Source: Methylobacterium mesophilicum SR1.6/6 (GTDB lineage Bacteria; Pseudomonadota; Alphaproteobacteria; Rhizobiales; Beijerinckiaceae). From it: DNA of 64,000 nt. Within the stretch, counting starts at the first letter, position 1; every line of letters starts with the position of its first letter. Below the pieces are notes generated by a model that saw only the letters and a program-made list of their open reading frames with translations, was not told the DNA's origin and did no database searches. Positions 25,982 to 35,362 of the stretch are shown piece by piece. The position numbers were made by a program, and so were the translations under genes. The stretch covers positions 846,501-910,500 of the forward strand of contig NZ_CP043538.1 in the NCBI RefSeq assembly GCF_000364445.2, given 5' to 3'.

Positions 25982-27658
25982 TCAGGCCGCCTTCACCTGC
26001 GCCAGGAACGCCTTGACCGCCTGATCGAGCTCTTCCGATCCGTGAGCGAGACCGCGCGCGGCCGTGAGCACCTGCGCGGAGGCCGCCCCGGCCTCGTCGG
26101 CCCCGCGGCGCAGGTCGACGACGTTCGCCGACACGCCCCGTGTCCCGGTGGCGGCGCTCGCCACCCCGCGCACGATCTCGTGGATCGCCGCGTTCTGCTC
26201 TTCCATGGCGGCCGCGACCCCGACCGCGATGGCGCGCATCTCCTCGATGGTCCGGCCGACCTCGCCGATCGCCGACACCGCCTCCCGGGTCTCGCCCTGG
26301 ATCCGCCCGATCTGGCCAGAGATCTCCTCGGTGGCCCTGGCGGTCTGCTCGGCCAGCGCCTTCACCTCGGAGGCCACCACCGCGAAGCCGCGGCCGGCCG
26401 CGCCCGCGCGGGCCGCCTCGATGGTGGCATTGAGGGCGAGCAGGTTGGTCTGGCCGGCGATGGAGGCGATCAGCCCGACCACGTCGCCGATCTTGTCGGT
26501 GCCGGCGGCGAGCGCCCGCACGGTCGCCTCGCCCTGGCGGGTGCTGGCGGCGGCCCGGCCGGCGATCTCCGAGGTGCGCTGCACCTGCCCGGCGATCTCC
26601 TGGACCGAGGCCGACATCTCCTCGGTGGCCGCCGCGGCGGTCTCGACATCCGCCGAGGTTCCGGCCGCCTGCGCGGCGACCGCGCCGGAGCGCTCGGTGG
26701 TGCGCGCGGCGGTGTCGGTGAGCGCCCGCGCCGTGTCCTCGAGCTCAGAGGCCGCCGCCGCGAGCCCGCGGCTGAGATCGGCCGCCCGCGTCTCGAAGGC
26801 CCGGGTCAGGCGGTCCAGGGCCTGCGCCCGGCGGGCGCTCCCCTCGGCGTCGGTGGCGGCGCGGGTATCGGTCTCGGCCTTGGCGATGAGCGCGTCCTTG
26901 AACACCTGCACGGCGCCCGCCATCGCGCCGATCTCGTCGGTGCGCTCCCGCGCCGGCACGGGAGCGCCGGTCTCGCCCGCCGCGAGGCGGTGCATGGCCC
27001 GGTTCAGCGCCAGGAGCGGCTGCGTCACGCGCCGGCCGATCAGCGCCGCCAGCAGGCCGATCAGCGCCACGACCACGAGCATCCCGGCCGCGGCCTTCCA
27101 GGCCGCCCCCCACAGGATCGCCGCGGTGTCGTCGGCGTAGATGCCGGTGCCGATCACCCAGCCCCAGGGCGCGAAGCCGCGCACGTAGGAGAGCTTCGGC
27201 ACGGGGGCGTCGGCGCCGGGCTTGGGCCAGTAATAATCGACGAAGCCCTGGCCCTGCCGCTTCACGGTCTCGACGAAGTCGACGAACAGCCGCTTGCCGG
27301 TCGGGTCCTGCACGGCGGCGAGGTCCTTCCCTTCCAGCTCGGGCTTCATCGGATGGGCCACCATGCGGGGCTGCATGTCGTTGACCCAGAAATACTCCTG
27401 GCTGTCGTAGCGAAGATTCTTCAGGGCCCGGATCGCCGCGCCCTGGGCGTCCGCCCGGGACAGGCGACCGGCCCGCTCCTCGCCCTCGAAATAGGCCGCG
27501 ACCCCGTAGGCCACGTCGGTGAGATTGCGGGTCTTGGCCATGCGGTCCTGCTCGACCTGCGCCTTCAGGCTGAACAGCCCGACGCCCGAGACCGCGACGA
27601 TGCCGACCAGCGCGGCAGCCGTGATGGTGTGGAGCTTCGCCCCGATGCCGATCCTCAC
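25982..27658 (-). CDS. Methyl-accepting chemotaxis protein with Cache sensor
   Basis: A 558-residue chemoreceptor. TM1 (about 8-30), a periplasmic single-Cache domain (about 35-180, with [11 protein letters not shown] and F-V-D-Y-Y-W-P-K), TM2 (about 186-208), HAMP, and a cytosolic signalling domain with the hairpin tip [18 protein letters not shown]. The P-K-x-G family of Cache sensors often detects small carboxylates. No che genes are near, so it feeds a distant chemotaxis cluster. Start is GTG 27658. Confidence 0.95.
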   Translation of the reverse strand: MRIGIGAKLHTITAAALVGIVAVSGVGLFSLKAQVEQDRMAKTRNLTDVAYGVAAYFEGEERAGRLSRADAQGAAIRALKNLRYDSQEYFWVNDMQPRMVAHPMKPELEGKDLAAVQDPTGKRLFVDFVETVKRQGQGFVDYYWPKPGADAPVPKLSYVRGFAPWGWVIGTGIYADDTAAILWGAAWKAAAGMLVVVALIGLLAALIGRRVTQPLLALNRAMHRLAAGETGAPVPARERTDEIGAMAGAVQVFKDALIAKAETDTRAATDAEGSARRAQALDRLTRAFETRAADLSRGLAAAASELEDTARALTDTAARTTERSGAVAAQAAGTSADVETAAAATEEMSASVQEIAGQVQRTSEIAGRAAASTRQGEATVRALAAGTDKIGDVVGLIASIAGQTNLLALNATIEAARAGAAGRGFAVVASEVKALAEQTARATEEISGQIGRIQGETREAVSAIGEVGRTIEEMRAIAVGVAAAMEEQNAAIHEIVRGVASAATGTRGVSANVVDLRRGADEAGAASAQVLTAARGLAHGSEELDQAVKAFLAQVKAA

Positions 27659-27823
27659 CCGCGCCCCCGCGATAATGAATACACTTTGCGGAATATTGCA
27701 GCGTCTGCGTTAGCGGACCGTGAAGGTAGGCCTTGCGCGCACCGGCTGGAGCCTGTCCACTCCCGGTCCAACGAAAGCCCGGGCTCCTGCAGAGGACACC
27801 GCCGGGCCACAGGGAGAAGCGTC

Positions 27824-28864
27824 ATGGTGCGTACGTCGCGGACGGGCTCGTTGCTGCCGGGCCGCCGCCGGCTCCTGCGGGCGGGACCGGCCCTCCTGCT
27901 GGCCGGGCTGGTATTCGCCATCCCCGCGCGGGCCGACGACGCCAAGGTCCGGATCAGCCGGCAGCCGGGTTTCGTCTACCTGCCCGCCGTGCTGGCCGAG
28001 CAGCACAAGCTGATCGAGAAGCACGCCAAGGCGGCGGGCCTCGGGGACGTCACGGTGGAGTGGGTCAACCTGACGAGCGGCGCGGCTGGCAACGACGCGC
28101 TGCTCTCGGGCAACATCGACATCGTCGACAGTGGCTCCACCAACATGCTGCTGCTGAACGACCGCACCAAGGGCGACGTGAAGGGCCTGTGCGGGGTCGG
28201 CTCGACGCCGATGCTGCTGCTCACCCGCAACCCGGACGTGAAGGAACTCAAGGACTTCTCGTCCAAGGACAAGATCGCGCTGCCCTCCGTGAAGGTCTCC
28301 TCGCAGGCGGTGCTGCTCCAGATCGCCGCCAAGAAGGCCTTCGGCCCCGAGAACGCCACCAAGCTCGACCCGCTCACAGTCCAGCTCGGCCACCCGGACG
28401 CGGTGGCGGCGCTCGCGAGCCCGCACAACGAGGTCAACAGCCACTTCTCGCTGCCGCCGTTCCAGCAGCGCGAGCTGCAGGATCCGGCGATCCACAAGGT
28501 GCTGAACTCCTATGAACTCGTCGGCGAGCCGGTGAGCAACGCGATCTTCTACGCCCGGACCGGCTGGTTCAACCGCAACCCCAAGCTCGCCGCCGCCATT
28601 GTGGCCGCCATCGACGAGGCCAATGGCGAGATCGCCAAGGATCCGCTGAAAGCCGCCAAGGACTACGTGGCGGCCACCAACGAGAAGACCCCGCCCGAGA
28701 CGCTCGTCGAGATCATGAAGGAGCCCGGGACGAACTTCTCCACGACCCCCTACGGCATCATGCTCCAGGCCCGGCACTTCTACGCCATGAAAACCATCAA
28801 GGCCGAGCCCAAGGATTGGAAGGACACGTTCTTCCCGATCGTCCACGGGCTGCCGGGGAAGTAG
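27824..28864 (+). CDS. NitT/TauT-family ABC substrate-binding protein, orphan
   Basis: A 346-residue periplasmic protein with a twin-arginine-containing signal (R-R-R-L-L-R-A-G, cleavage after A-R-A-D). The mature part has the SsuA/TauA-like features Y-L-P-A-V-L-A-E, L-L-S-G-N-I-D-I-V-D-S-G and N-S-H-F-S-L-P-P-F. These bind nitrate, sulfonates or related small anions. Neither permease nor ATPase gene is adjacent; the next gene is a convergent efflux pump. Substrate unknown. Confidence 0.88.
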   Translation: MVRTSRTGSLLPGRRRLLRAGPALLLAGLVFAIPARADDAKVRISRQPGFVYLPAVLAEQHKLIEKHAKAAGLGDVTVEWVNLTSGAAGNDALLSGNIDIVDSGSTNMLLLNDRTKGDVKGLCGVGSTPMLLLTRNPDVKELKDFSSKDKIALPSVKVSSQAVLLQIAAKKAFGPENATKLDPLTVQLGHPDAVAALASPHNEVNSHFSLPPFQQRELQDPAIHKVLNSYELVGEPVSNAIFYARTGWFNRNPKLAAAIVAAIDEANGEIAKDPLKAAKDYVAATNEKTPPETLVEIMKEPGTNFSTTPYGIMLQARHFYAMKTIKAEPKDWKDTFFPIVHGLPGK

Positions 28865-28876
28865 GCCCCCGCCCGG

Positions 28877-30460
28877 TCAGTGCGCCTCCACGGGCCCGGC
28901 GGCGCGCTGCGGCTTCTTGAGGATGGCCACCACGGCGAGGCTCGCCACGAGGCTCACCCCCACCAGCCAGAACCCGTCCGCGTAGGCCATGACGTAGGCC
29001 TCGCGGCGGACCTGCGCAGCGAGCTGGCCCAGCGCGACGCCCTTGGCGGCGAGCGGATCCGCGATGCGGGCATGCAGGCCGGCGGCCATGGTGGCGAGCC
29101 GGTCCTGGGTGCGGGTGGCGTTGACGGTGATCGCCTCGGCCAGCATCGAGAAGTGGAAGTGCTCCCGCCGGTCGATCATGGTCGACAGCATGGCGATGCC
29201 GATCGAGCCGCCGAGGTTGCGCATCATGTTCGACAGCGCCGAGGCGTCGGCGGTGTCGCGCGGCGCGAGGCCGGCCGTGGAGAGCTGCGAGAGCGGGATC
29301 GTGAACAGCGGCTGCCCGATGGCCCGCATGAGCTGCGGCAGGATCAGCTGATCGGCGCCGACATCGTGGGTCAGGCCCACGTTGATCCAGCAGCTCGCGA
29401 TGAAGAAGAGGGTCCCGGTCACCACGAGCAGCCGGGCGTCGACGGCGCGCATGAGCAGGGGCATCATCGGGAACAGGACCAGCTGCGGCAGGCCCGACCA
29501 CATCACCACGGTGCCGATCTGCTCGGCGTTGTAGCCCTGGATCTGCGCGCAGTAGACCGGGATGATGTAGATCGATCCGAACGACACCGCGCCCAGCACG
29601 GTCATCAGCACGCAGGCGCCCCCGACCGAGCGGTTGGCCAGAACCCGCAGGTTGATGAAGGGCTTGGAAGCCGTCAGCTCGCGCACGATGAAGCCGGTGA
29701 TGCCCGCCGCGGCGAGCCAGCTCGCCTGAACGATCACGGGCGAGCCGAACCAGTCCTTGCGCTGCCCCTCCTCCAGCACGAAGGTCAGCGCCGGCAGGCC
29801 GGTCGCCATCAGGCCGATGCCGATCCAGTCGCCCTTGAGCAGCTCGGCCCAGCGCGCGGGGGCCTTCTCGAAGGCGCCGAGCTGGATCGCGGCCGCGATC
29901 GGACCGAAGATCAGGTTCAGGTAGAAGATGTAGTGCCAGGACAGGTTGTCGGTGAGCCAGCCGCCCACCGTCGGGCCGATGGCCGGCGCGAAGGTCGCGG
30001 TCAGCCCGAACAGGGCGATGCCGACCGCCTGCTGGCTCTTGGGCAGCCGCGTCCGCACGATCACGATCGCGGTGGGGATCAGGACGCCGCCGGTGAAGCC
30101 CTGGCCGGCCCGGAACAGGATCATCTGGCTTAACGACGTCGAGAGCGCGCAGGCCAGCGAGAAGGCGGTGAACAGCATCGTGTTCACCGCGAGGTAGCGG
30201 CGCAGGCCGACCACCGAGGACAGCCAGCCGGTGAGCGGAATCACGATGATCTCGGCCATCAGGTAGGCGGTGGAGATCCAGCTCCCCTCCTCGGTGGAGG
30301 CGCCGAGCGCCCCCTGGATGTCGGCGAGCGAGGCGTTGGTGATCTGGATGTCGAGGATCGCCGTGAAGGCGCCGAGGATCGCGCCGAACACGGCGAGCCA
30401 GTCCCGGGCGCTCGCCTTCGCGTCGGGCACGGGCATGCCCACGGCCGGAACGGCACTCAT
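28877..30460 (-). CDS. DHA2-family MFS drug efflux permease (EmrB/QacA type)
   Basis: A 527-residue, 14-helix proton antiporter. Marks are L-D-I-Q-I-T-N-A-S-L-A-D-I-Q-G near residue 40, the R-A-G-Q-G-F-T-G-G-V-L-I-P motif C-type block near 110-125, and the G-P-T-V-G-G-W-L-T motif. Its ATG overlaps the stop of the adaptor gene by 4 bp, so the two are translated together as an inner-membrane pump that needs an outer-membrane channel encoded elsewhere. The TetR gene at 31737 is the probable regulator. Confidence 0.95.
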   Translation of the reverse strand: MSAVPAVGMPVPDAKASARDWLAVFGAILGAFTAILDIQITNASLADIQGALGASTEEGSWISTAYLMAEIIVIPLTGWLSSVVGLRRYLAVNTMLFTAFSLACALSTSLSQMILFRAGQGFTGGVLIPTAIVIVRTRLPKSQQAVGIALFGLTATFAPAIGPTVGGWLTDNLSWHYIFYLNLIFGPIAAAIQLGAFEKAPARWAELLKGDWIGIGLMATGLPALTFVLEEGQRKDWFGSPVIVQASWLAAAGITGFIVRELTASKPFINLRVLANRSVGGACVLMTVLGAVSFGSIYIIPVYCAQIQGYNAEQIGTVVMWSGLPQLVLFPMMPLLMRAVDARLLVVTGTLFFIASCWINVGLTHDVGADQLILPQLMRAIGQPLFTIPLSQLSTAGLAPRDTADASALSNMMRNLGGSIGIAMLSTMIDRREHFHFSMLAEAITVNATRTQDRLATMAAGLHARIADPLAAKGVALGQLAAQVRREAYVMAYADGFWLVGVSLVASLAVVAILKKPQRAAGPVEAH

Positions 30461-31659
30461 CGCGGCAGGGCCTCGCTGACGAGGGCCGTCGGGGCGGGCT
30501 TGGGCCTTGCGGGGCTGACCGCCTCCACCGGGTCGGCGGTGTGGACGGTCGCCTCCACCGAGAGGCCGGGACGCAGGCGGGCGACCAGCGGATCCGCCGG
30601 GTCGAGGGCGACGCGCACGGGCACGCGCTGCACCACCTTGGTGAAGTTGCCGGTGGCATTCTCGGGGGGCAACAGGGCGAACTGGGAGCCCGTGCCCGGG
30701 GAGAAGCTCTCGATCCGGCCCTCGAACGCATGGTCGCCGAAGGCGTCCACCGTGAAGGTGACCCGCTGGCCCTCGACCATGTGCCCGGTCTGGGTCTCCT
30801 TGAAGTTCGCCACGAGGTAGATGTCGCGCCCCATGGGAACCAGGGTCAGGAGCCCGGTGCCGGGGGAGACCACCTGCCCGATCCGCAGCGCCCGGTCGCC
30901 GGCCACGCCGTCGATCGGGGCCACGATGGTGGTGTAGCTGAGGTCGAGCTTGACCCCTTCGACCTTGGCCTGTGCGCCCTCGAGGCTCGCCCGGGTGCTC
31001 GCTTCGAGCGCCTTCAGGCTGTCGATCTGCTTCTGCGCGGCGTCGAGCGAGGCGGCGGCCTTGTCGCGGGCGGCGTGGCGCTGGCGCAGGTCGGCATCCG
31101 CCTGCTGCTGGCGCTGCACCGTGCCGGAGCCGGTCTGCAGCAGGTTCTGGTAGCGCGTGTATTCCTGCTGCGAGAAGGTGAGTGCGGCCTCGGCATTGGC
31201 GAGGTCGGCCTTCGACGAGGCGACCTGCGCCTGCTGCTGGATGATGGCCGAGGCGACGCCGAGCACCTGCGCCTTGTCCTTCTCGACCTCGGCCTCGGCC
31301 TGCTTGAGCTGGACCCGGTAGGACCGGTCGTCGAGGCGCGCGATGACGTCGCCGGCCTTCACCGACTGGTTGTCGCCAACCCGCACGTCCGCGACGATCC
31401 CGGCGATGCGCGGCGCCACCGTGACCTTGTCGGATTGCAGGTAGGCGTCGTCGGTGGTCTCGAGGAAGCGCCCGATGGTCCACCAGTGCCAGCCGTAGGT
31501 CCCGGCACCGCCCAGCGCGAGCAGGCCCACCAGCGGCAGGACGACCCGCGCCCGGCCGCGGCGCGGCTTCGCTGCGGTTGCGGGCGGCGCGACAGGGATC
31601 GCCGCGCCGCCGGCAACCGGCTCGGCGCTCTTGAAGCTGTCGCTGCGACGTGCGTCCAT
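30457..31659 (-). CDS. HlyD/EmrA-family membrane fusion protein
   Basis: A 400-residue periplasmic adaptor. One N-terminal transmembrane helix (about 38-56), a biotinyl-lipoyl half (T-D-D-A-Y-L-Q-S-D, V-A-P-R-I-A-G-I-V), a long coiled-coil hairpin (about 125-240), then the second lipoyl half and beta-barrel (T-T-I-V-A-P-I-D-G-V-A-G). First gene of the pair, overlapping emrB by 4 bp. Its start is 17 bp from a near-perfect TetR operator. Confidence 0.95.
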   Translation of the reverse strand: MDARRSDSFKSAEPVAGGAAIPVAPPATAAKPRRGRARVVLPLVGLLALGGAGTYGWHWWTIGRFLETTDDAYLQSDKVTVAPRIAGIVADVRVGDNQSVKAGDVIARLDDRSYRVQLKQAEAEVEKDKAQVLGVASAIIQQQAQVASSKADLANAEAALTFSQQEYTRYQNLLQTGSGTVQRQQQADADLRQRHAARDKAAASLDAAQKQIDSLKALEASTRASLEGAQAKVEGVKLDLSYTTIVAPIDGVAGDRALRIGQVVSPGTGLLTLVPMGRDIYLVANFKETQTGHMVEGQRVTFTVDAFGDHAFEGRIESFSPGTGSQFALLPPENATGNFTKVVQRVPVRVALDPADPLVARLRPGLSVEATVHTADPVEAVSPARPKPAPTALVSEALPR

Positions 31660-31676
31660 GGGGTCTGGCCAGAATT

Positions 31677-31697
31677 AAAACGGTACGGTATCGTTTT
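31677..31697. promoter_or_regulatory. TetR operator between emrA-like and tetR genes
   Basis: A 21-bp near-perfect palindrome with half-sites AAAACGGTAC and GTATCGTTTT; only one base pair departs from symmetry. It lies 17 bp before the adaptor gene start and 39 bp before tetR, so one repressor can silence both. Confidence 0.8.
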
Positions 31698-31736
31698 GAT
31701 AATACGAAGGGTGCCGGTCTGCAAGGAGGATCGCGG

Positions 31737-32423
31737 GTGACGGCGACGGAGATCGAGCGGGCGGAAGCCGGACCGCGGCGGGGCGGGCGGCCCACGCGCG
31801 CGGAGGCGGCCCGCCGCGAGGCGCACCTGATCGCCGTGGCGACCACGCTGTTCATGGAGCGCGGCTTCGACGCCACCTCCATCGACGCGGTGGCCGAGGC
31901 TGCCGGGATGAGCAAGCCGACGGTCTACGCCCGCTACCGCGACAAGCGGGCCCTGTTCGAGGCGGTCCTGCGCGAGCGGATCGCCGCGTGGCTGGCGCCC
32001 CTCGCCGCCGCCGCGGAGGCGCAGGCGGCCCGGGCCGGAACCGATGACGGGACGGACGACGTCGAGGCGGCCCTGCACGACCTGAGCCGCACCCTGCTGG
32101 CCCACGGGCAGACGCCGGGGGCGGCGATGCTCAAGCGCAACCTCGTGGCCCAGGCGCTGCAGTTCCCGGAGCTCGCCCGCCTCGCCCACGAGGAGGGCTG
32201 GCTGCGGGGCGTGCGCGCCGTGGCGCAGATCATCGACATCTTCGCCCGGCGCGGGCGGATCGCGGTGGCCGATCCCGAGATCGCCGCCGACCTGTTCCTC
32301 AGCCTCGTCCTCGGCCGGTCCTCCCAGGCGACCCTGTACGGCATCGCCACCGACCCGGAGATGCAGGAGCGGCGCCGGCAGGCGGCGGTGCGGCTGTTCC
32401 TCGATGGAGTGCGGCCGCGCTGA
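31737..32423 (+). CDS. TetR/AcrR family regulator of the efflux pair
   Basis: A 228-residue regulator. The HTH is in S-I-D-A-V-A-E-A-A-G-M-S-K-P-T-V-Y-A-R-Y (about residues 46-65) after a basic G-G-R-P-T-R arm; the C-terminal domain resembles AefR/TetR_C_14 types. GTG 31737 is chosen because AAGGAGGA lies 7 bp upstream. It is divergent from the EmrAB-like pair with a shared operator, hence a likely local repressor relieved by the pump substrate. Confidence 0.92.
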   Translation: MTATEIERAEAGPRRGGRPTRAEAARREAHLIAVATTLFMERGFDATSIDAVAEAAGMSKPTVYARYRDKRALFEAVLRERIAAWLAPLAAAAEAQAARAGTDDGTDDVEAALHDLSRTLLAHGQTPGAAMLKRNLVAQALQFPELARLAHEEGWLRGVRAVAQIIDIFARRGRIAVADPEIAADLFLSLVLGRSSQATLYGIATDPEMQERRRQAAVRLFLDGVRPR

Positions 32424-32438
32424 CGGGCGACCGGAACG

Positions 32439-32467
32439 TTGTTGGCGCGCTCGGGGCGCGCTACATT
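32439..32467 (+). promoter_or_regulatory. Sigma-70-type promoter of the structured RNA candidate
   Basis: TTGTTG (32439-32444), a 17-bp spacer, then TACATT (32462-32467). The predicted start is about 32472-32475, which coincides with the 5' arm of the RNA closing stem. Confidence 0.55.
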
Positions 32468-32471
32468 CGGG

Positions 32472-32631
32472 AGTGGGATCGGCGGCAGCCACCGCCGATC
32501 CCTGGCAATTACCCGTTAGGGTTTAGCCAACTCAAGAACACCGGGTGGATGGCGAGTCGGAGGTGCACGCTCCACTCGCCATTTCCGTTTCTTGAGACTG
32601 CCAGAGAGAAGACCATCTCTCCACACTCCCG
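32472..32631 (+). ncRNA. Structured non-coding RNA candidate, possibly 6S RNA
   Basis: About 160 nt fold into one closed structure. The ends pair (CGGGAGTG 32468-32475 with 32624-32631). Inside are a 10-bp hairpin (32476-32485 with 32492-32501), a CTGGCA/TGCCAG helix (32502-32507 with 32599-32604) that encloses CTCAAGAA/TTCTTGAG (32531-32538 with 32589-32596), then a 9-bp helix (32549-32557 with 32574-32582) capped by GGAG/CTCC. No protein frame fits. A promoter sits directly upstream. Length, single closing stem, long upper arm and a small 3'-side hairpin recall 6S RNA, the RNA-polymerase decoy; I cannot align it to the family, so the identity is tentative while an RNA gene is well supported. 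trcR begins 238 bp later. Confidence 0.6.
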
Positions 32632-32869
32632 GCCGCGTGCGGCCTTCGCGGGTGAGTCGGTCAGGCTCACGGCATGAAGCTTAGCCGTATCTCCGCGACC
32701 TGAAGAATCCGCCTCCGGCGCCCCGAACCCGCGATTGCGCCCCTCCCGGCCCCGGCCTATATACGGACATCCCCATTCAACAGCGTGAGACGGGACATCC
32801 GGATCCACCATCCGGAGCCCGCGGCCCGATGCCCGGCCCCCGTCCCGCCAGGCCGGAGCACGAGAAGAC

Positions 32870-33580
32870 ATGTCCCAGGGTCCGCTGATGCCCAAGGCGA
32901 CCGCCGTGTGGCTGGTCGAGAACACCTCGCTGGCCTTCGAGCAGATCGCCGATTTCTGCAAGCTGCACCCGCTCGAGGTGAAGGGCATCGCCGACGGCGA
33001 GGTCGCGGCCGGCATCAAGGGGCTCGACCCGGTCTCCACCGGCCAGCTCACCCGCGACGAGATCGAGAAGGCCCAGAAGGCGCCGCACTACAGGCTGAAG
33101 CCCGCCGTCTCGAAGGTGAAGCTGCCGGAGGTGAAGCGCACCACCAAGGGGCCGCGCTACACCCCGCTGTCGCGCCGCCAGGACCGGCCGAACGCCATCC
33201 TCTGGCTGCTGCGCAACCACCCGGAGCTGAAGGACTCGCAGATCATCCGGCTGGTCGGCACCACCAAGTCGACGATCCAGCAGATCCGCGAGCGCACCCA
33301 CTGGAACTCGGGCTCGCTGCAGCCGATGGACCCGGTGACCCTGGGCCTCACCACCCAGATCAACCTCGACTTCGAGGTCCAGCGCGCGGCAGCCGACCGC
33401 CCGGCGGCGGTGGCGGCCGAGTCCGGCGCCTCGCTGCTGCCGACCGAGGTTTCCACGGCCCGCGACGAGCACGACCGCGAGCCCGAGGAGGAGCACGGCG
33501 GCCGCGAGGAGCGGCTCGACGCCGATTCGGTCTTCGCCAAGCTCAAGGGCCGGCACCAGGACGAGGACGACGAGGAGTAG
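32870..33580 (+). CDS. trcR: TrcR-type DUF1013 cell-cycle transcriptional regulator
   Basis: A 236-residue protein strongly conserved in alphaproteobacteria. The block K-A-T-A-V-W-L-V-E-N-T-S-L-A-F-E-Q-I-A-D-F and the later A-I-L-W-L-L-R-N-H-P-E-L-K-D-S-Q-I, then G-T-T-K-S-T-I-Q-Q-I-R, are DUF1013 signatures; the second is helix-turn-helix-like. In Caulobacter the family member TrcR is a cell-cycle regulator associated with RNA polymerase. The C-terminal 60 residues are acidic. The ATG at 32870 starts the conserved part; a second Met is at residue 7. Confidence 0.92.
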   Translation: MSQGPLMPKATAVWLVENTSLAFEQIADFCKLHPLEVKGIADGEVAAGIKGLDPVSTGQLTRDEIEKAQKAPHYRLKPAVSKVKLPEVKRTTKGPRYTPLSRRQDRPNAILWLLRNHPELKDSQIIRLVGTTKSTIQQIRERTHWNSGSLQPMDPVTLGLTTQINLDFEVQRAAADRPAAVAAESGASLLPTEVSTARDEHDREPEEEHGGREERLDADSVFAKLKGRHQDEDDEE

Positions 33581-33608
33581 CGCAGCGCGCAGCCCTCTCC
33601 TGTTCGGG

Positions 33609-33785
33609 CTACGATGTTCACAGATCTGCGCCGACGCGCGCTCCTCCCCTGGCGATCCCGGGCTTGCCCGGGATCGCTCGAGCGTGCGGGGAGGGGTTGG
33701 AGCTGAGGTTGGTGCAGGTTCGAGCGCGCTGGTGCCTTCCGCACCACCCCCACGCCTGGCCCCTCCCCGCAAGGGGGAGGGGAAA
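33609..33785. repeat. Mosaic palindromic repeat, second copy
   Basis: Contains the 33611-33630 motif shared with the element at 25307-25326, a 12-bp stem GCGATCCCGGGC (33652-33663 with 33666-33677) and a 9-bp stem CCCCTCCCC (33760-33768 with 33774-33782). The whole 33581-33888 gap is non-coding between trcR and the broken MFS gene. Confidence 0.7.
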
Positions 33786-33888
33786 AGCGCTCTTTTTCCG
33801 GAGCGCCGGTGTCTGACTCAGAAGTGTGGATCCCGTAGCCTGTTCGGGAAAGGGACCGGCCGGCATGCCGGAGCGCAGGACCCCGGCC

Positions 33889-35238
33889 CTACACCGGTAA
33901 GGGGCGGCCCGTCGTCTCCGGCATGAACCACGGCACCACGAGGCCGATCAGGTAGACGCTCGACAGGGTCAGCGCCGCGGCGGCCACGCCGCCGAAGGAG
34001 GTGACGATCTGTCCGGCGACGATCGGGAAGATCCAGGCGATCAGCCGGGCGCCGTTGAACACGAAGCTCGCCGCCGTCGCCCGGACCGCCGGGGTGAACA
34101 GCTCCACGAGGTAGATCGCCATCCACGAGAAGGCGAAGCCCAGGGTGAAGAACCCGTTCAGGAAAGCGAGCCCCATGAACGGCACCAGCCCGCCGGTCCA
34201 GAGGTAGCAGGCGAGCGACGTGGCGATGCAGCCGATATAGGTGACGAGCAGGAAGCTCCGCCGTCCGAGGGCATCCGCCACGAATCCCGAGATCACATAG
34301 GCGCTGATCGCCCCGAGATTGTAGATGATGCCCATGCGCGGCCCCCAGACGTTGGCCGGCTCGCCCGCGGCCTTGGCCAGCCCCTCCGTGTAGGCCGGCA
34401 GCCAGGACGAGACCGCCCACCAGCCCACCGTGGTGGCGAAGGACATCGCGGTGGCGAGCAGCACCCGCCGCCGGCTCTCCGGCTCGCGGAAGATCTCCGC
34501 CAGGGTGAAGGGGCGCTGCGGGGCCCGCGGGGCGTGACCGGCATCCTCCGCGGTGGCGGCCCAGCGCTGTTCCTTCAGCGCCTGCATCCACTGCTCGGAT
34601 TCCTCCAGCGCCCGCCGCAGGTAGAGGCAGACGAAGGCCGGCAGGGCACCGAGCGCGAACATGATGCGCCAGGACTGGTCGCCCATCGGGTTGGTGGCCG
34701 CCAGCACCGCCCACACGATGGCGGCGAGCACGGCGCCGCCGCCGAAGCCCGATTGCAGGAAGCCGCAGCCCTTGGGCCGCGCCCGGTTCGGCCAGGTCTC
34801 GGCCACCAGCGCGATGCCGGTGGACCACTCCGAGCCGATGGCGAGGCCGGTGATGAACCGCAGGAGCGCGAGCTGCGTGAAGCTCCCCGCGAAGGCGGTC
34901 AGTCCCGTGAAGACCGCGTAGCCCAGGATCGAGAGCATCATCATGCGCTTGCGGCCGATGTAGTCGGCCGCGATCCCGCCGAGCAGGCCGCCGAGGCCCT
35001 AGCCGAGCAGCGTGATGCCGATGGCGGCGCCGACGTAGAAGGCGGGCGCCTGGGCCTGCTCGGGGGTGAGGATGGTGTTGAGCGCCGGGCGGAGCGCGTA
35101 GACGAGCGCCACCGCCTCGTAGCCGTCGAAGATCCAGCCGAGATAGCTGCCCCAGAGGATCCGCCAGTGGCGCGGGGTGAGCCCCGCGTACCAGGGCGCG
35201 GACGCGTCCTCGTGCAGCACCGCGTCGCCCGAACTCAT
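33889..35238 (-). pseudogene. MFS transporter interrupted by an in-frame amber codon
   Basis: One reverse-strand frame of 450 codons encodes a complete 12-helix MFS carrier of the aromatic acid/sialate:H+ symporter kind (Y-L-G-W-I-F-D-G-Y-E near the start; R-F-I-T-G-L-A-I-G-S-E-W; W-A-V-S-S-W-L-P-A-Y). A TAG at 34999-35001 cuts it after residue 79, within T-L-L-G-stop-G-L-G-G-L-L-G-G. Relatives usually have Trp here, so TGG to TAG is the simplest explanation. The stretch downstream is free of other damage; a restart at M98-M100 would lack the first helices. Either a recent inactivation or, less likely, a read-through codon. Confidence 0.85.
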
Positions 35239-35362
35239 GCCATCCTCCTCCCTGGCGCCGGGACGGGACGCGGTCCCGCTTCCCGGCCGGAACCGTACCA
35301 CAACCTGCATCCCGGATTGAGCAGCGGGTCCGGCCTGCGCGGCGCCCGGGACCGCCGGCCCG

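Noticed and set aside
28877..31915. A 1012-codon reverse-strand open frame
   Set aside because: Only the part from 30460 down is a gene (EmrB-type permease). The upstream part is the wrong frame of the adaptor gene and is Arg/Gly-rich.
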